A DNA stretch of 64,000 nt from Lysobacteraceae bacterium (GCA_004143945.1 SEHB01000004.1:186001-250000); one strand, 5' to 3'. Positions 45,046 through 55,000 are shown, numbered from the stretch's first letter. Program-made: numbers and translations. The notes: generated by a model from the sequence alone, not told the origin.

Positions 45046-46722
45046 TCAGGGGGCGCCATTGTCGACCAGCATCGCGACAGCGTCCATCGCGGGCGCTCGC
45101 AGTCGCGAAATCCCGTGTGCGGCGAACAGCGAAAGTGCCGCACCCGTCTGCGCGTTGCCCTGTTGCTCGCGTGTCCAGCGCGCATGCCGAGCGAGCAGGG
45201 CCGCGGCGAAGCCGCGCGCGAGCGTCAGCGCGATGCCGCGTGCGACCGATTCGAGCTCGTCGCGCGAATGTTCGAGCGAGTCGAGCTGGTCGCGCGCGGC
45301 ACCGAGCGCCGCGGCGATGCCGTGCGCATCGCCGCCCGCCTCGACGAGCAAGGCGTCCGCGGCGTGCAGGACGTGCCTGATCCGGTCGCCGCGCAGCGCG
45401 CGCAGCGCGTCGAGCGCGAGCACGTTGGTCGTGCCTTCCCAGATCGGATAGACCTGCGCATCGCGCAGCAGCAGCGGGATGCCGGTGTCCTCGATGTAAC
45501 CTGCGCCGCCGAAGGCTTCGCACGTCTCCGACGCGATGCGCACCGCGAGCTTGGCGGTCCACAGTTTCGCGAGCGGAGTCAGTGCGCGCAGCAAGGCCTG
45601 GTCGGCGTCGCCGCCGCCGTGTTCGACCCGGCCGAGCAGCTCCACCACGAAGAACACGAGCCCGAACGCCGCCTCGAATTCCGCCTGCAGCGCCGCCAGC
45701 GTCGCACGATGCAACGGCAGGCGCGCGAGCGCATGGCCGAATGCCTCTCGACGGCGTGCATGCGCGAGCGTGAGCGCGAGGCAGCGCCGCATCGTCGCGA
45801 GCGCACAGACCGCGTTCCAGGTGCGCGTGACGTTGAGCATCGGCGCGACCTGGCGCACGCCGTGCGCGAGGTCGCCGACCGGCTCGGCGAGGCTGCCTTC
45901 GAGATGGATCTCGGCGGTCGGCAGCTCGCGCGTGCCGAGCTTGTCCTTGAGCCGATCGACGCGGATGCCGTTCCAGCAGCCTTCGGCATCGCGCGTTTCG
46001 ACCAGGAACAGCGCGAGCGCGTCAGCGCCGTCGCCCGCGCCCTCGCGGCGCGCGAGCGCGAGCGCCATCTCGCCGATCACGGCCGAGGTGAACCACTTGC
46101 GGCCATGCAGGCGCCAACGGCCTTGCGCGTCGCGCCGCGCGACGGTTGCGGTGCGCCCGACGTCGGAGCCGCCTGCGGTTTCGGTCATCCATTGGCCCGA
46201 GATCCAGAGCCGGTCGGGGTCGCGCGAGAGCAGCCGCGGCAATACGCGTGCGCAGAGCGCCGCGTTGCCCGAGGCCTTCAACGCCGCCACCGCGCCGTCG
46301 CTCATCGCGAGCGGGCAGGTGAAGAATTCGCTCGCGACATGATGCAGGTACACGCGCGCGAACTGGTCGACGCGCGCGTGTGCGCCGTGCGCCGCCTCGT
46401 GGCCGGTGGCGACCAGCCCGAAGCGCGCGGCGAGTACGGGTCCGTGCTGCCACGCGCGCGTGGTTTCGATGCGGTCGACGCGAGTGCCCCATGCATCCCA
46501 TTGCACGAGGCGCGGTGCCTCGGGCGTGCGCGAGCGCGCCGATTCCCAGGCCTTGGCCGCATGCTCGCCGAGCGCGGCATAGTCGGTGCCGGCGACGGCG
46601 AGCAGTTCGCCGGGCAGCACGCGGCGCAGGTGTGATCGCAGCGCGCGGTCGTCGTCGAACGTGTTGGCGAGCGTGGGTCCGGGCTGGATGAAGCCTGTCG
46701 CAGGGGCGTCATCGATGTTCAT
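45046..46722 (-). CDS. AidB-like acyl-CoA dehydrogenase
   Basis: 558 residues, close to E. coli AidB (541). Shared features are the N-terminal FIQPGPTLANTFDDDRALRS segment, QWMTETAGGSDVGRT, the FAD-binding HGRKWFTSAV, and YIEDTGIPLLLRDAQVYPIW with EGTTNVLALDALRAL. AidB binds DNA and protects against alkylation; the DNA-binding C-terminal region here is rich in Arg, Leu and Ala. Whether it is AidB or a related branched-chain acyl-CoA dehydrogenase is not certain. Start MNIDDAP (46722) fits the family; 46758 is a less likely alternative. Confidence 0.88.
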   Translation of the reverse strand: MNIDDAPATGFIQPGPTLANTFDDDRALRSHLRRVLPGELLAVAGTDYAALGEHAAKAWESARSRTPEAPRLVQWDAWGTRVDRIETTRAWQHGPVLAARFGLVATGHEAAHGAHARVDQFARVYLHHVASEFFTCPLAMSDGAVAALKASGNAALCARVLPRLLSRDPDRLWISGQWMTETAGGSDVGRTATVARRDAQGRWRLHGRKWFTSAVIGEMALALARREGAGDGADALALFLVETRDAEGCWNGIRVDRLKDKLGTRELPTAEIHLEGSLAEPVGDLAHGVRQVAPMLNVTRTWNAVCALATMRRCLALTLAHARRREAFGHALARLPLHRATLAALQAEFEAAFGLVFFVVELLGRVEHGGGDADQALLRALTPLAKLWTAKLAVRIASETCEAFGGAGYIEDTGIPLLLRDAQVYPIWEGTTNVLALDALRALRGDRIRHVLHAADALLVEAGGDAHGIAAALGAARDQLDSLEHSRDELESVARGIALTLARGFAAALLARHARWTREQQGNAQTGAALSLFAAHGISRLRAPAMDAVAMLVDNGAP

Positions 46723-46792
46723 GCCTGCACGATACGCGCGCCGCTCCGCGCGCGGCAAGGCGCGGCCGACCCCGCGAGCCTGCGTGGCCGGG

Positions 46793-47083
46793 TCAGACGT
46801 CCTCGACGTACTCGACCGCGATGCCGAGTTCGGCGGCCATGCGCGCGATCGTCGCGCGAACCCGTTCGGTCGCCTCGTTCGACATCGCGTGCACCTCGAT
46901 GTCGCGCGCGTCGCTGCGCCCGACGTCGTCGCTGAGTTCGGACGAGCTCGAATCGTCGCGCATCTCGTTCATGAGGTCGTGGACCTCCTCGATGCGATCG
47001 ACGTGGTCGAGGCCTTCGAGCGCCGCGAGCATCGAGTCGAGGCCGCCATCGGGGCCCGTCATCCTGAATCTCACCATACCCAT
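46793..47083 (-). CDS. Small acidic protein, unknown
   Basis: 96 residues, very acidic, starting MGMVRFRMTGPDGG and ending AAELGIAVEYVEDV. The fold looks like a ferredoxin-like alpha/beta unit split by an acidic, Ser-rich loop (DDSSSSELSDD). No family was recognised, but the coding signal is good and no other frame competes. It is divergent from the histidine kinase gene, about 50 bases away. An ATG at 47077 is an alternative start. Confidence 0.6.
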   Translation of the reverse strand: MGMVRFRMTGPDGGLDSMLAALEGLDHVDRIEEVHDLMNEMRDDSSSSELSDDVGRSDARDIEVHAMSNEATERVRATIARMAAELGIAVEYVEDV

Positions 47084-47132
47084 TCACGTGCTCCGTCGAT
47101 TCCAAGGGATGAGGCTGGCGCAGGGCACGGGA

Positions 47133-48956
47133 ATGCCGGATGAACCACGCGCCACGGTGGACCGCGCACGTGATTTGTGGGACAAATCGCGCGCCCTGCA
47201 AGGAGCTCGATTGCCCACTCCCGTCAAGAACCACCTGCGACTGGTGCTGATGCTGGCCAGCCTGATCCTGATCGTGTTCAGCGCCTACCTGTTGCGCATG
47301 AAGCTGTCGGAGGACTCGGCCGACGCGCTGCGCTCGGTCGCACATACGCACCGCGTGACGTCGGAACTGCACGCGTTGTCCGCGACCCTGAACGAGATGG
47401 AAGCCAGGGCGTTCGCGATCGCCGCCGCGAGCGACGACACCGCGCGCGAACGCTACGACGCACTGAAGCAGGCGTGGCCGCGGCAGCTCGCCGATCTCAG
47501 GGACCTCACGCGCGACAATCCCGACCAGCAGGTGCGCCTCGCGACGCTGGCCGAGCGGCTCGAGCACCGGGTCGCCGCGTTCGATCGTGCGGTGGATACG
47601 GGTGCGGCGAGTGCCGGCCAACTGGTCGAGGCCTCGGCCGACCATTCGTTCGAGGCGGTCCAGGCCGACATGCTCGCGCGCGAGTCCGAGCTCGTGCGCC
47701 AACGCGAGGCCCACGCGCGAGACAGCCTCTGGCTGGCGCGCTGGGCGACGCTCGCGGCGACGCTCGTGCAGGTGCTGCTGATCGGCACCATGATCTGGGT
47801 GTCCGAACGCCACATCAGCCGCCGCATCGCAGCAGAATCGACCGCGCGCGATGCAGTCGGTCGCGCGCGCATGATCGTCGAGACCGTGCGCGAGCCGATC
47901 GCGGTCGTCGGTGCCGATCTGGCGCTGGTGCACGTCAACCGCGCGTTCATGGATTTCTACGGACTCGGCGACACGACGCCCGCCCGGCTGTCCGATCTCC
48001 CCGCGTGGACGGATGCGGCGCTGCTGCAGCGCCTGCGTGACGTCGCACGCTCGCGGCGCGAATTGTGGGACATGGAGACGATCCAGCAGGTGGTGGCGGA
48101 CGACGGCCCGCGCCACCTCGTGATCAACGCCCGACCGATGCTGACTGCCGAAGGCGAGGTCTCCGAGACGCTGCTCACCGTCAGCGACATCACCGCGCGC
48201 AAGCGCAGCGAGGAGCAGGTCCTGCGCCTGAACCGCCAGCTCGCGGGCAAGGTCGCCCAAGTGACCGATTCCAATCGCGAACTCGAGGCCTTCTCGTATT
48301 CGGTCTCGCACGACCTGCGCGCGCCGCTGCGCCACATCGCGGGATTCGCGCGCAAGCTCCGGACGAAGGTCGAGCCGTTCGCCGACGAAACCGTGCTGCA
48401 CTACTGCGATGTCATCGACGACGCCGCGCGCAGGATGTCGGCGCTGATCGAGGACCTGCTCAGCTACTCGCGCCTTGGCCGGCATGCGATGCGCCCCCAG
48501 ATGGTGGACATGCAGTCGCTGGTCGAACAGGTCCAGGGCACCCTGATGAGCGCCAACGAGGACCGCCGGATCGACTGGCGCATCGCGCCGCTGCCGGTGG
48601 TGATCGCGGACGCCTCGCTGATCCAGCTCGTATGGCAGAATCTGCTCGACAACGCGATCAAGTACACCGCCGCCACGGAGCGCGCCCGCATCGAGGTCCG
48701 CGCCGAGGAGGATGCGGACGGGTGGGTGTTCCACGTGGCCGACAACGGCGTCGGATTCGACATGAACCACGCCGCGAAGCTGTATGGCGTGTTCCAGCGC
48801 CTGCACAAGGCATCGGAATTCCCCGGCAGCGGCATCGGCCTCGCCTCGGTGCGCCGTATCATCGCGCGCCATGGCGGCCGGACCTGGGCGGAGGCGACGC
48901 CGGGGCAGGGCGCCACGTTCCATTTCTCGCTGCCGCGTCACGAACCTGCGGATTGA
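47133..48956 (+). CDS. CHASE3-type membrane sensor histidine kinase
   Basis: 607 residues. Two membrane helices (~32-56, LRLVLMLASLILIVFSAYLL; ~205-228) flank a helical CHASE3-like periplasmic domain. A PAS domain (~240-370) precedes the kinase: phospho-acceptor His393 in SYSVSHDLRAPLRHIAGF, N-box LVWQNLLDNAIKYTA, and G-boxes DNGVGFDMNHAAKLYGVFQR and GSGIGLASVRRI. It is the bacteriophytochrome/Cph1-like kinase subfamily, although no chromophore domain is present. Its cognate regulator is the next gene, 12 bases downstream. Confidence 0.92.
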   Translation: MPDEPRATVDRARDLWDKSRALQGARLPTPVKNHLRLVLMLASLILIVFSAYLLRMKLSEDSADALRSVAHTHRVTSELHALSATLNEMEARAFAIAAASDDTARERYDALKQAWPRQLADLRDLTRDNPDQQVRLATLAERLEHRVAAFDRAVDTGAASAGQLVEASADHSFEAVQADMLARESELVRQREAHARDSLWLARWATLAATLVQVLLIGTMIWVSERHISRRIAAESTARDAVGRARMIVETVREPIAVVGADLALVHVNRAFMDFYGLGDTTPARLSDLPAWTDAALLQRLRDVARSRRELWDMETIQQVVADDGPRHLVINARPMLTAEGEVSETLLTVSDITARKRSEEQVLRLNRQLAGKVAQVTDSNRELEAFSYSVSHDLRAPLRHIAGFARKLRTKVEPFADETVLHYCDVIDDAARRMSALIEDLLSYSRLGRHAMRPQMVDMQSLVEQVQGTLMSANEDRRIDWRIAPLPVVIADASLIQLVWQNLLDNAIKYTAATERARIEVRAEEDADGWVFHVADNGVGFDMNHAAKLYGVFQRLHKASEFPGSGIGLASVRRIIARHGGRTWAEATPGQGATFHFSLPRHEPAD

Positions 48957-48968
48957 GGAGGTAGACCC

Positions 48969-49409
48969 ATGAAGGAACTGAGGGCGGTGCTGCTGGTGGA
49001 AGACAGTCCGGCCGATGCCGAGATGACGGTCGACGCGTTGCGCGACGCGCGGCTCGCCAATCCGGTCGTGCACGTCGAGGACGGCGTCGAGGCGATGGAG
49101 TACCTGCGCCGCGAGGGACCGCACGCGCAGCGCGCGGCCGGCAACCCGGTGGTCGTGCTGCTCGACATCAAGATGCCGCGCATGGACGGCATCGAGGTGC
49201 TGCGCGCGATCCGCTCCGACGAGGCGCTCAAGCGCATCCCGGTGGTGATCCTGTCCTCGTCGCGCGAGGAACGCGACCTCGCTGCGAGCTGGGACCTCGG
49301 CGTGAACGCGTACGTGGTCAAGCCGGTCGATGCGGACCAGTTCTTCGACGCGGTGCGCGCGCTCGGGCAGTTCTGGGCGGTGATGAACGAGGCGAGGCCC
49401 GGCGACTGA
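48969..49409 (+). CDS. Single-domain response regulator (Rcp1-like)
   Basis: 146 residues, one receiver domain with no output domain. Acidic pocket VEDSPADAE, phospho-acceptor Asp66 in VVVLLDIKMPRMDG, the Ser of VILSSS and the Lys of YVVKPVD are all present. The extended loop near residue 50 (REGPHAQRA) is typical of Rcp1-type regulators paired with Cph1-like kinases. GGAGG precedes the ATG. It ends one base before the next gene and so is tightly coupled to it. Confidence 0.95.
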   Translation: MKELRAVLLVEDSPADAEMTVDALRDARLANPVVHVEDGVEAMEYLRREGPHAQRAAGNPVVVLLDIKMPRMDGIEVLRAIRSDEALKRIPVVILSSSREERDLAASWDLGVNAYVVKPVDADQFFDAVRALGQFWAVMNEARPGD

Positions 49410-50951
49410 ATGCGTGCAAAGACTGCGCCGATCCGCCTGCTGCTGGTCGAGGACAGCGAACCTGACGCCGAACTGGTGCTCGATGAACTCGAACGCGGCC
49501 ACCTCGAGGTGGTCGCCGAGCGTGTCGACGACGAGGCGGGCTTCACGCGCGCGCTCGGAACCACGCCGCCGGACCTGATCATCTCCGACCTGAGCATGCC
49601 GGGGTTCTCCGGCTACCGTGCGCTCGAGATCGCGCGCGAGCATGCGCCCTCGATCCCGTTCATGTTCGTCTCGGGCACGATGGGCGAAGACGCCGCGGTA
49701 GAGGCGCTGCATGCGGGCGCGACCGACTACGTGCTCAAGCACAATCTCGCGCGACTCGCCGCGGCCGCGCGCCGCGCGCTCGCGGAAGCGGCGGAGAAGC
49801 GCGCGCGCGAGCGCACCGAGCAGGACCTCGTGCGCACGCAACGCTACGAGAGCCTCGCGCTGCTCGCGTCCGGGCTCAGCCACGACCTGCGCAACATCCT
49901 GCAGCCGATCTCGATGGCCGCCGCGATCCTGCACGAGGATCCGCGCGAGGAGGTTCGCCGCGCGGGGCAGCTCGTGTCCGAATGCGCGCAGCGCGGCCTG
50001 GAGATCGTCGCCTCGATGCTGTCGTTCGCGCGCGGCTCGCACGCGGGTGGCGAGCACCTGCAGTTGCGCGGGCTCGTCGACGGGCTGGCGCGCCTGCTGC
50101 GCGGGAGCGTGCCGTCCAACGTCACGCTCAAGGTCGCACCGATCGCGTCCGACATCGAACTCGAGGGCAACCACACCGAGCTGCAGCAGGTGCTGCTGAA
50201 CCTCTGCCTCAATGCGCTGCAGGCGATGCCGGATGGAGGCGAACTGCGCATCGAGACGCGTACGGAAGAGCTTGCCGACGATTTCTTCGCCCCGGCTGAG
50301 GACTGCGTGGCCGGGCGCCACCTCGTCATCGACGTCACCGACACCGGCATCGGCATGCCCGACGAGGTGCGCGCGCGCCTGTTCGAGCCGTTCTTCACGA
50401 CCAAGCCGACCGGAACCGGCCTCGGGCTGGTGTCGTGCCGTCGCATCATCGGCAATCATCGCGGTTGCCTTCGCGTGCGCAGCGCGCCCGGGCAGGGCAC
50501 CACGTTCAGCGTCTACCTGCCGATGCTGCAGGCACGGGCATCGACGCTCACGCTCGAAGAGATTCCGCCCGGCCACGGGGAGCGCGTGCTCATCGTGATC
50601 GAGCGCGCCGGCAAGCTCGCGCTGCTCGGACGCATCGTCGAGGACCACGGCTATCATCCGGTGCTCGCACAGGACGGCAGCCTCGCGTTGCAGTCGCTCG
50701 ACCGCGACGGCCTTCCCGACGTCGTGCTGATGGAGGCGGAGATGTCGCTCATGACCGGCGTGCGTACCTGCGCGGCATTGCTCGAACGCAATTACGCGGG
50801 ACCCGTGCTGCTGATCGCGCGCCGCGATGCGGCGCTGCCCGAGGACCTGCCGCCGCTGCCGCGCGTGCGTCGCATCGACAAGCCGGTCGATCCCGCGCAG
50901 TTGCTGTCGACCCTGCACGAAGAACTGCCGGTGCTGGCCGGCAAGGGCTAG
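49410..50951 (+). CDS. REC-histidine kinase-REC hybrid protein with degenerate C-terminal receiver
   Basis: 513 residues. N-terminal receiver with Asp60 (IISDLSMPGFSGYR) and Lys in DYVLKHN, then a kinase with His158 (LASGLSHDLRNILQPI), N-box QQVLLNLCLNALQAMPDGG, and G-boxes DTGIGMPDEV and GTGLGLVSCRRI. The C-terminal receiver (~395-510) is degenerate: the acceptor position is Glu442 (VVLMEAEMSLMTG) and the usual acidic pair at its start is lost (LIVIERAG), while the Lys remains (RRIDKPVD). It probably receives phosphate from, or tunes, the two proteins encoded directly upstream. No membrane segment. Confidence 0.9.
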   Translation: MRAKTAPIRLLLVEDSEPDAELVLDELERGHLEVVAERVDDEAGFTRALGTTPPDLIISDLSMPGFSGYRALEIAREHAPSIPFMFVSGTMGEDAAVEALHAGATDYVLKHNLARLAAAARRALAEAAEKRARERTEQDLVRTQRYESLALLASGLSHDLRNILQPISMAAAILHEDPREEVRRAGQLVSECAQRGLEIVASMLSFARGSHAGGEHLQLRGLVDGLARLLRGSVPSNVTLKVAPIASDIELEGNHTELQQVLLNLCLNALQAMPDGGELRIETRTEELADDFFAPAEDCVAGRHLVIDVTDTGIGMPDEVRARLFEPFFTTKPTGTGLGLVSCRRIIGNHRGCLRVRSAPGQGTTFSVYLPMLQARASTLTLEEIPPGHGERVLIVIERAGKLALLGRIVEDHGYHPVLAQDGSLALQSLDRDGLPDVVLMEAEMSLMTGVRTCAALLERNYAGPVLLIARRDAALPEDLPPLPRVRRIDKPVDPAQLLSTLHEELPVLAGKG

Positions 50952-51029
50952 GGACGCGTTGCGCGCATGCGTTCAGCCTGCCGCCAGCCACGCTGCGGCA
51001 GCCTGAGCCTCTCCAGGTTGGAGCGCGTG

Positions 51030-51212
51030 ATGAGCCTTCCCTTGCCGGTGTTCCGACTCGAGTCCCAGCGCGACCTGCCGTTCGAACCGCTGTGCGCGCT
51101 TTCCGCAACGCCTGCACTCACGCGCGACGAGGTCGCTGGCAGCCTGATCGAACGCTTCCGCCTGTGGCTGGCGGGTCACGGCACGCCGACGCGCAGCCCC
51201 GGGGTGGGCTGA
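51030..51212 (+). CDS. Small protein, unknown
   Basis: 60 residues starting MSLPLPVFRLESQRDLPF. GGAG is seven bases upstream of ATG 51030, and the gene ends three bases before the next. A central helix contains TRDEVAGSLIERFRLWLAG. It has no family that I recognise; the tight spacing to the following small gene suggests co-translation. A longer start at 50967 has no Shine-Dalgarno. Confidence 0.5.
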   Translation: MSLPLPVFRLESQRDLPFEPLCALSATPALTRDEVAGSLIERFRLWLAGHGTPTRSPGVG

Positions 51213-51215
51213 GGC

Positions 51216-51407
51216 ATGGTGCGGCTCGACAAGCCGATGCGCCGCGAGGTGATGGTCGGCGAGGAGGCCTACACGCTGACGATCGATCCGTCCGGCCTCA
51301 AGCTCGTGCAGAAGGGGCGGCGCAACGGCCTCGTGCTCGAGTGGCAGGAACTGGTGTCCGGGGACGCCGCGCTGGCCACCGCGCTGCAGGCTTCGCTCCA
51401 GACCTGA
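51216..51407 (+). CDS. Small protein, unknown
   Basis: 63 residues starting MVRLDKPMRREVMVGEEAYT. The predicted structure is mostly beta (AYTLTIDPSGLKLVQKGRR), ending in a helix. It has no family that I recognise. It lies three bases after the preceding small gene and 75 bases before the PycTM-like gene, so the three may share a transcript. Confidence 0.5.
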   Translation: MVRLDKPMRREVMVGEEAYTLTIDPSGLKLVQKGRRNGLVLEWQELVSGDAALATALQASLQT

Positions 51408-51482
51408 GCCTGCGCGCCGCACGGCGCACTACCGCATCGCGTCCAATTGCTAAGATGCGCGCCCGCACCATGCGAGGCGACG

Positions 51483-52031
51483 ATGGACGACACACCTCCC
51501 CCGCAGGCCTTCGCGCGCATCCCGGAGCGCAACACCGCCGACAACCTGCTGCGCACCGCGCAGCAGCATCATGTCGCGCTGTCGAGCATGGCCGACACCA
51601 AGGCGAACATCATCATCACGGTGTCCTCGATCGTGCTGACGCTGTCGATGGGACACCTGTCCGACCCGGAACTGCGCGTGTCCGTGCTCGTGCTGTCGGG
51701 ATTCACGCTCGTCGCGCTGCTGCTCGCGATCCTCGCGGTCTTGCCGAAGTACCGGCCCATGCGGGTCGGAGACGCGCCGTTGCCGGAAGGATTCAACCTG
51801 CTGTTCTTCGGCCACTTCGCGTCGTTGCCGCGCGAGCGCTTCATGCTCGAGTTCGCACGGGCGCTGACGCCGGACGGCTCGCCCTACGCGACCTGGGCCA
51901 ACGACATCCATGCGCTCGGCAGCTACCTGGCGCACCACAAGTACCGCTACCTGCGTTACAGCTACCTGTTCTTCCTGGCGGGTTTCGTGTTCGCCTGCGT
52001 ACTGCAGGCATGGCGCCTGCTCGCGGGCTGA
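51483..52031 (+). CDS. PycTM-like (DUF5706/Pycsar effector family) membrane protein
   Basis: 182 residues. A cytoplasmic N-terminal helix (RNTADNLLRTAQQHHVALSS) leads into the conserved ADTKA (37-41) and membrane helices at ~42-56, ~66-87 and ~157-178. This pattern is the DUF5706 family that includes PycTM, the effector of Pycsar anti-phage systems, which disrupts the membrane when it binds a cyclic pyrimidine nucleotide. No uridylate or cytidylate cyclase gene is seen nearby, so it is an orphan or has another role. Neighbours are the two tiny genes upstream and the giant membrane protein downstream. Confidence 0.75.
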   Translation: MDDTPPPQAFARIPERNTADNLLRTAQQHHVALSSMADTKANIIITVSSIVLTLSMGHLSDPELRVSVLVLSGFTLVALLLAILAVLPKYRPMRVGDAPLPEGFNLLFFGHFASLPRERFMLEFARALTPDGSPYATWANDIHALGSYLAHHKYRYLRYSYLFFLAGFVFACVLQAWRLLAG

Positions 52032-52088
52032 ACCCCGCGCGGCGGCCTGCGCCGTTGCATCCCGCCATCCCACCCGACGAGGATCCGC

Positions 52089-55000
52089 ATGCTTCCGTCC
52101 GCACGCTGGTTGTGCAGCCTCGCGCTGCTGCTCGCTGCCACTGCCGTCGATGCCGCGACAGCGGTTCCCGCACCGCTCGAACCGTGGCGCGAGTGGGTCA
52201 TGCACGAGCAGTCGTTCCGCGACTGTCCGCTGGTCGCGGGGTCGGACGCGACCGAGTCGAACGACTATCTCTGCTTCTGGCCCGGCGTACTCGAGCTGAC
52301 CGCCGATGCCGGTGGCGTCGACGTCGTGCAGCAATGGCGCGTCGACGAGGCAGCCGGATCGTGGGTGCCGTTACCGGGCGACGCGGCGCACTGGCCGCAG
52401 CAGGTACGGGTGGACGGCGAGGCCGCGATCGTCGTGGATCGCAACGGCCCGACCGTGCGCATGGCGCCCGGGCGGCATGAACTGCGCGCGCGGATTCCGT
52501 GGAGCGAGCGTCCGCAGTCGCTGCGCGTTGCGCCAGGCGTCGGCCTCGTCTCCCTGCGCATCGACGGTCGCGTGATCTCGCCGGTGCAGCGCGACGGCGA
52601 CCGGGTGACGCTCGGGCGCGCGGAGCGCGCGGCTCCCGAAGCCGACAGCCTCCAGTTGCGCGTGCATCGCCGCCTCGTCGACGACGTTCCCGCGATGCTG
52701 ACGACGCGCATCCGCATCGCGGCGTCCGGGCAGGCGCGCGAGGAACTGGTCGGCCCGGTGCTGCCGGAGGGTTTCGCGCCGCTCTCGCTCGCGAGCCAAT
52801 GGCCGGCGCGCCTCGAAGCCGACGGCCGCCTGCGCGTCCAGGTTTCGCCGGGCGTGGACGAGGTGACGATCGCCGCGCGCGCGACCGCGCCGCTTTCTGC
52901 CGTCACCGCGCGCGTGCCGGCCGAGCCGTGGCCGCAGCAGGAAATCTGGAGCTACGAGGCGACGCCACGATTGCGCGTCAGCGTCGCCAGCGGCGGCGTG
53001 CAGGTCGATCCGCGCCAGGCCGAGGTTCCGGGCGAAGCCGGCTGGGACGCGTTGCCCGCGTTCGCGCTCGGGGATGGAGACGCGCTCTCGATCGAGCAGC
53101 GCTCGCGCGGGCTCGACCCGTCGGCGCAGAACCGCCTGCACCTGCAACGCGAGATGTGGCTCGACTTCGACGGCTCCGGCTGGTTCGCGCGCGACCGCGT
53201 CATCGGCGAGATGCTGCAGGGCTGGCGCTTCGATGCGGCACCGCCGTTCGTGCTCGAACGCGCGTCCGCGGGAGCCGATCCGCTGCTGGTCACGCGCGGC
53301 ATCGCGGCGTCGACCACGGGCGTCGAGTGGCGCGCGCCGCGCGTCGACCTCGCGGCGGGCCTGCGCGTCGAGGAAGCGGGCGCCACGCTGCCGGTCGGCG
53401 GATGGCTCGCCGCGTTCGACCAGGTCTCGACCACCGTGCATCTTCCGGACGGCTATCGCCTGCTCGCGGCGCCCGGCGCCGATCTCGCGCAGGGCAGCTG
53501 GATCGCGGCGTGGGACCTTTACGACGTGTTCCTCGGTGCGTTGCTCGTGCTGCTCGCCGCGCGCCTGCTCGGATGGCCAGGCGCACTGGCCGCGTTCGCA
53601 TGGTTGCTGCTCGGCTACCAGGAAGCCGGCGCGCCGCGCTGGACGCTGCTCGCGGCGGTCGCGCTCGCGCTCGTCCTGCGCGCGTTGCCGCAGGGTCGCC
53701 TCGCGCTCGGCATCGAATGGACGCGCCGCGTCGCGCTCGCGCTGCTGGTGCTGGCCAGCCTGCCGTTCGCCGCGACGCAATTGCGCAACGCGTTGCACCC
53801 GCAACTCGAGAACGAAGCGGGGGTGTTCGCGACTGACGCGGGCAAGTTCGGTGCGCGCAACATCCCGGCGCCCGACGACGTCGCGAGCGAGGAACGGATG
53901 GCCGCGCAGGACGCGATGCCGGCGCCCGCTGCGGCGCCGCCCCCACCGCCGGAGGCCCAGGGTCTCGAGACGATCACGGTCAGCGGCTCGAGCATCAACC
54001 GCGTCGCGATGAAAAAGATGGAGCGCTACAGCCAGTCGACGGTGACGCAGACCGGTGCCGGCGAGCCCGACTGGCGACGCGGCAGCAGCTACCGGCTGGC
54101 CTGGAGCGGCCCGGTGCTGCCCGAGCAGCAGGTACGCATGCTGATCGCGCCGTCGTGGCTCGTGCGCGTGCTGCGCGTCGCGATGGTCGGGCTGCTCGCG
54201 TGGCTGCTGCTGCGCCTGCTGCGTCCCGGCTTGCGCCTGCCGCGAATCCCGCGCGCGCCGCCGCTCGTGCTGATCGGCCTGTCCGTATTCGCGGCGACCG
54301 CGGCAGCGCCACGCGCGCACGCCGAAGCATTTCCGCCGCAGGAACTGCTCGACCAACTGCGCGAGCGCCTCGTCGAGGCGCCCGAATGCGCGCCGGCCTG
54401 CGCCACCATCGCGCGCGCCGAGGTCGGCGCGCACGCCGAAGACATCGTGATCGTGCTCGAGGTGCATGCGTCCGAGCGTGTCGCGGTGCCGTTGCCGAAC
54501 GACCCCAACGCACTCGCGCTGCGCGAGGTGATCGTGAACGGGACGAGGGCGGATGCGATCGCGCGTGTCGAGGATGCGTTCTGGATCGCATTGCCACGCG
54601 GCGTGCATCGTGTCGAACTCGCGTTCGCGCCGCTTGCGGACCAGGTCGCGCTCGCGTTCCGCCTGCCTGCACGACGCGTCGAGTTCGACGGCGCCGGCTG
54701 GGCCGCGGGCGGACTCGACGACGGCCGCCTGCTGACCGAGACGCTCGCGTTGACGCGCGCGCGCGCAGACGGCGACGTGCGCAGCACCGGTGCGCAGCAG
54801 TTCGCGCCCTACGTACGCGTCGAGCGCATGCTGCAACTCGGCCTCGAATGGTCGGCCGGCACCACGGTCACGCGCCTCGCGCCGGCCGAGGGCGGCATCA
54901 GCCTGAAGCTGCCGGTGCTCGCCGGCGAGCACGTGACGACGCCTGGCCTGCGCGTGGAGGCGGGCCAGGTCACGGTCGCGCTCGCCGATCGCGAGGACCG

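Noticed and set aside
46719..50918. Open frame of 1399 codons on the minus strand
   Set aside because: It is antisense to the kinase, response regulator and hybrid genes, which have complete motifs. The frame reads as composition-driven His/Arg/Glu/Asp-rich sequence without domains.
51216..52031. Complete Pycsar defence system
   Set aside because: Only an effector-like membrane protein was found; no pyrimidine cyclase gene is in the neighbourhood and no other defence gene surrounds it.
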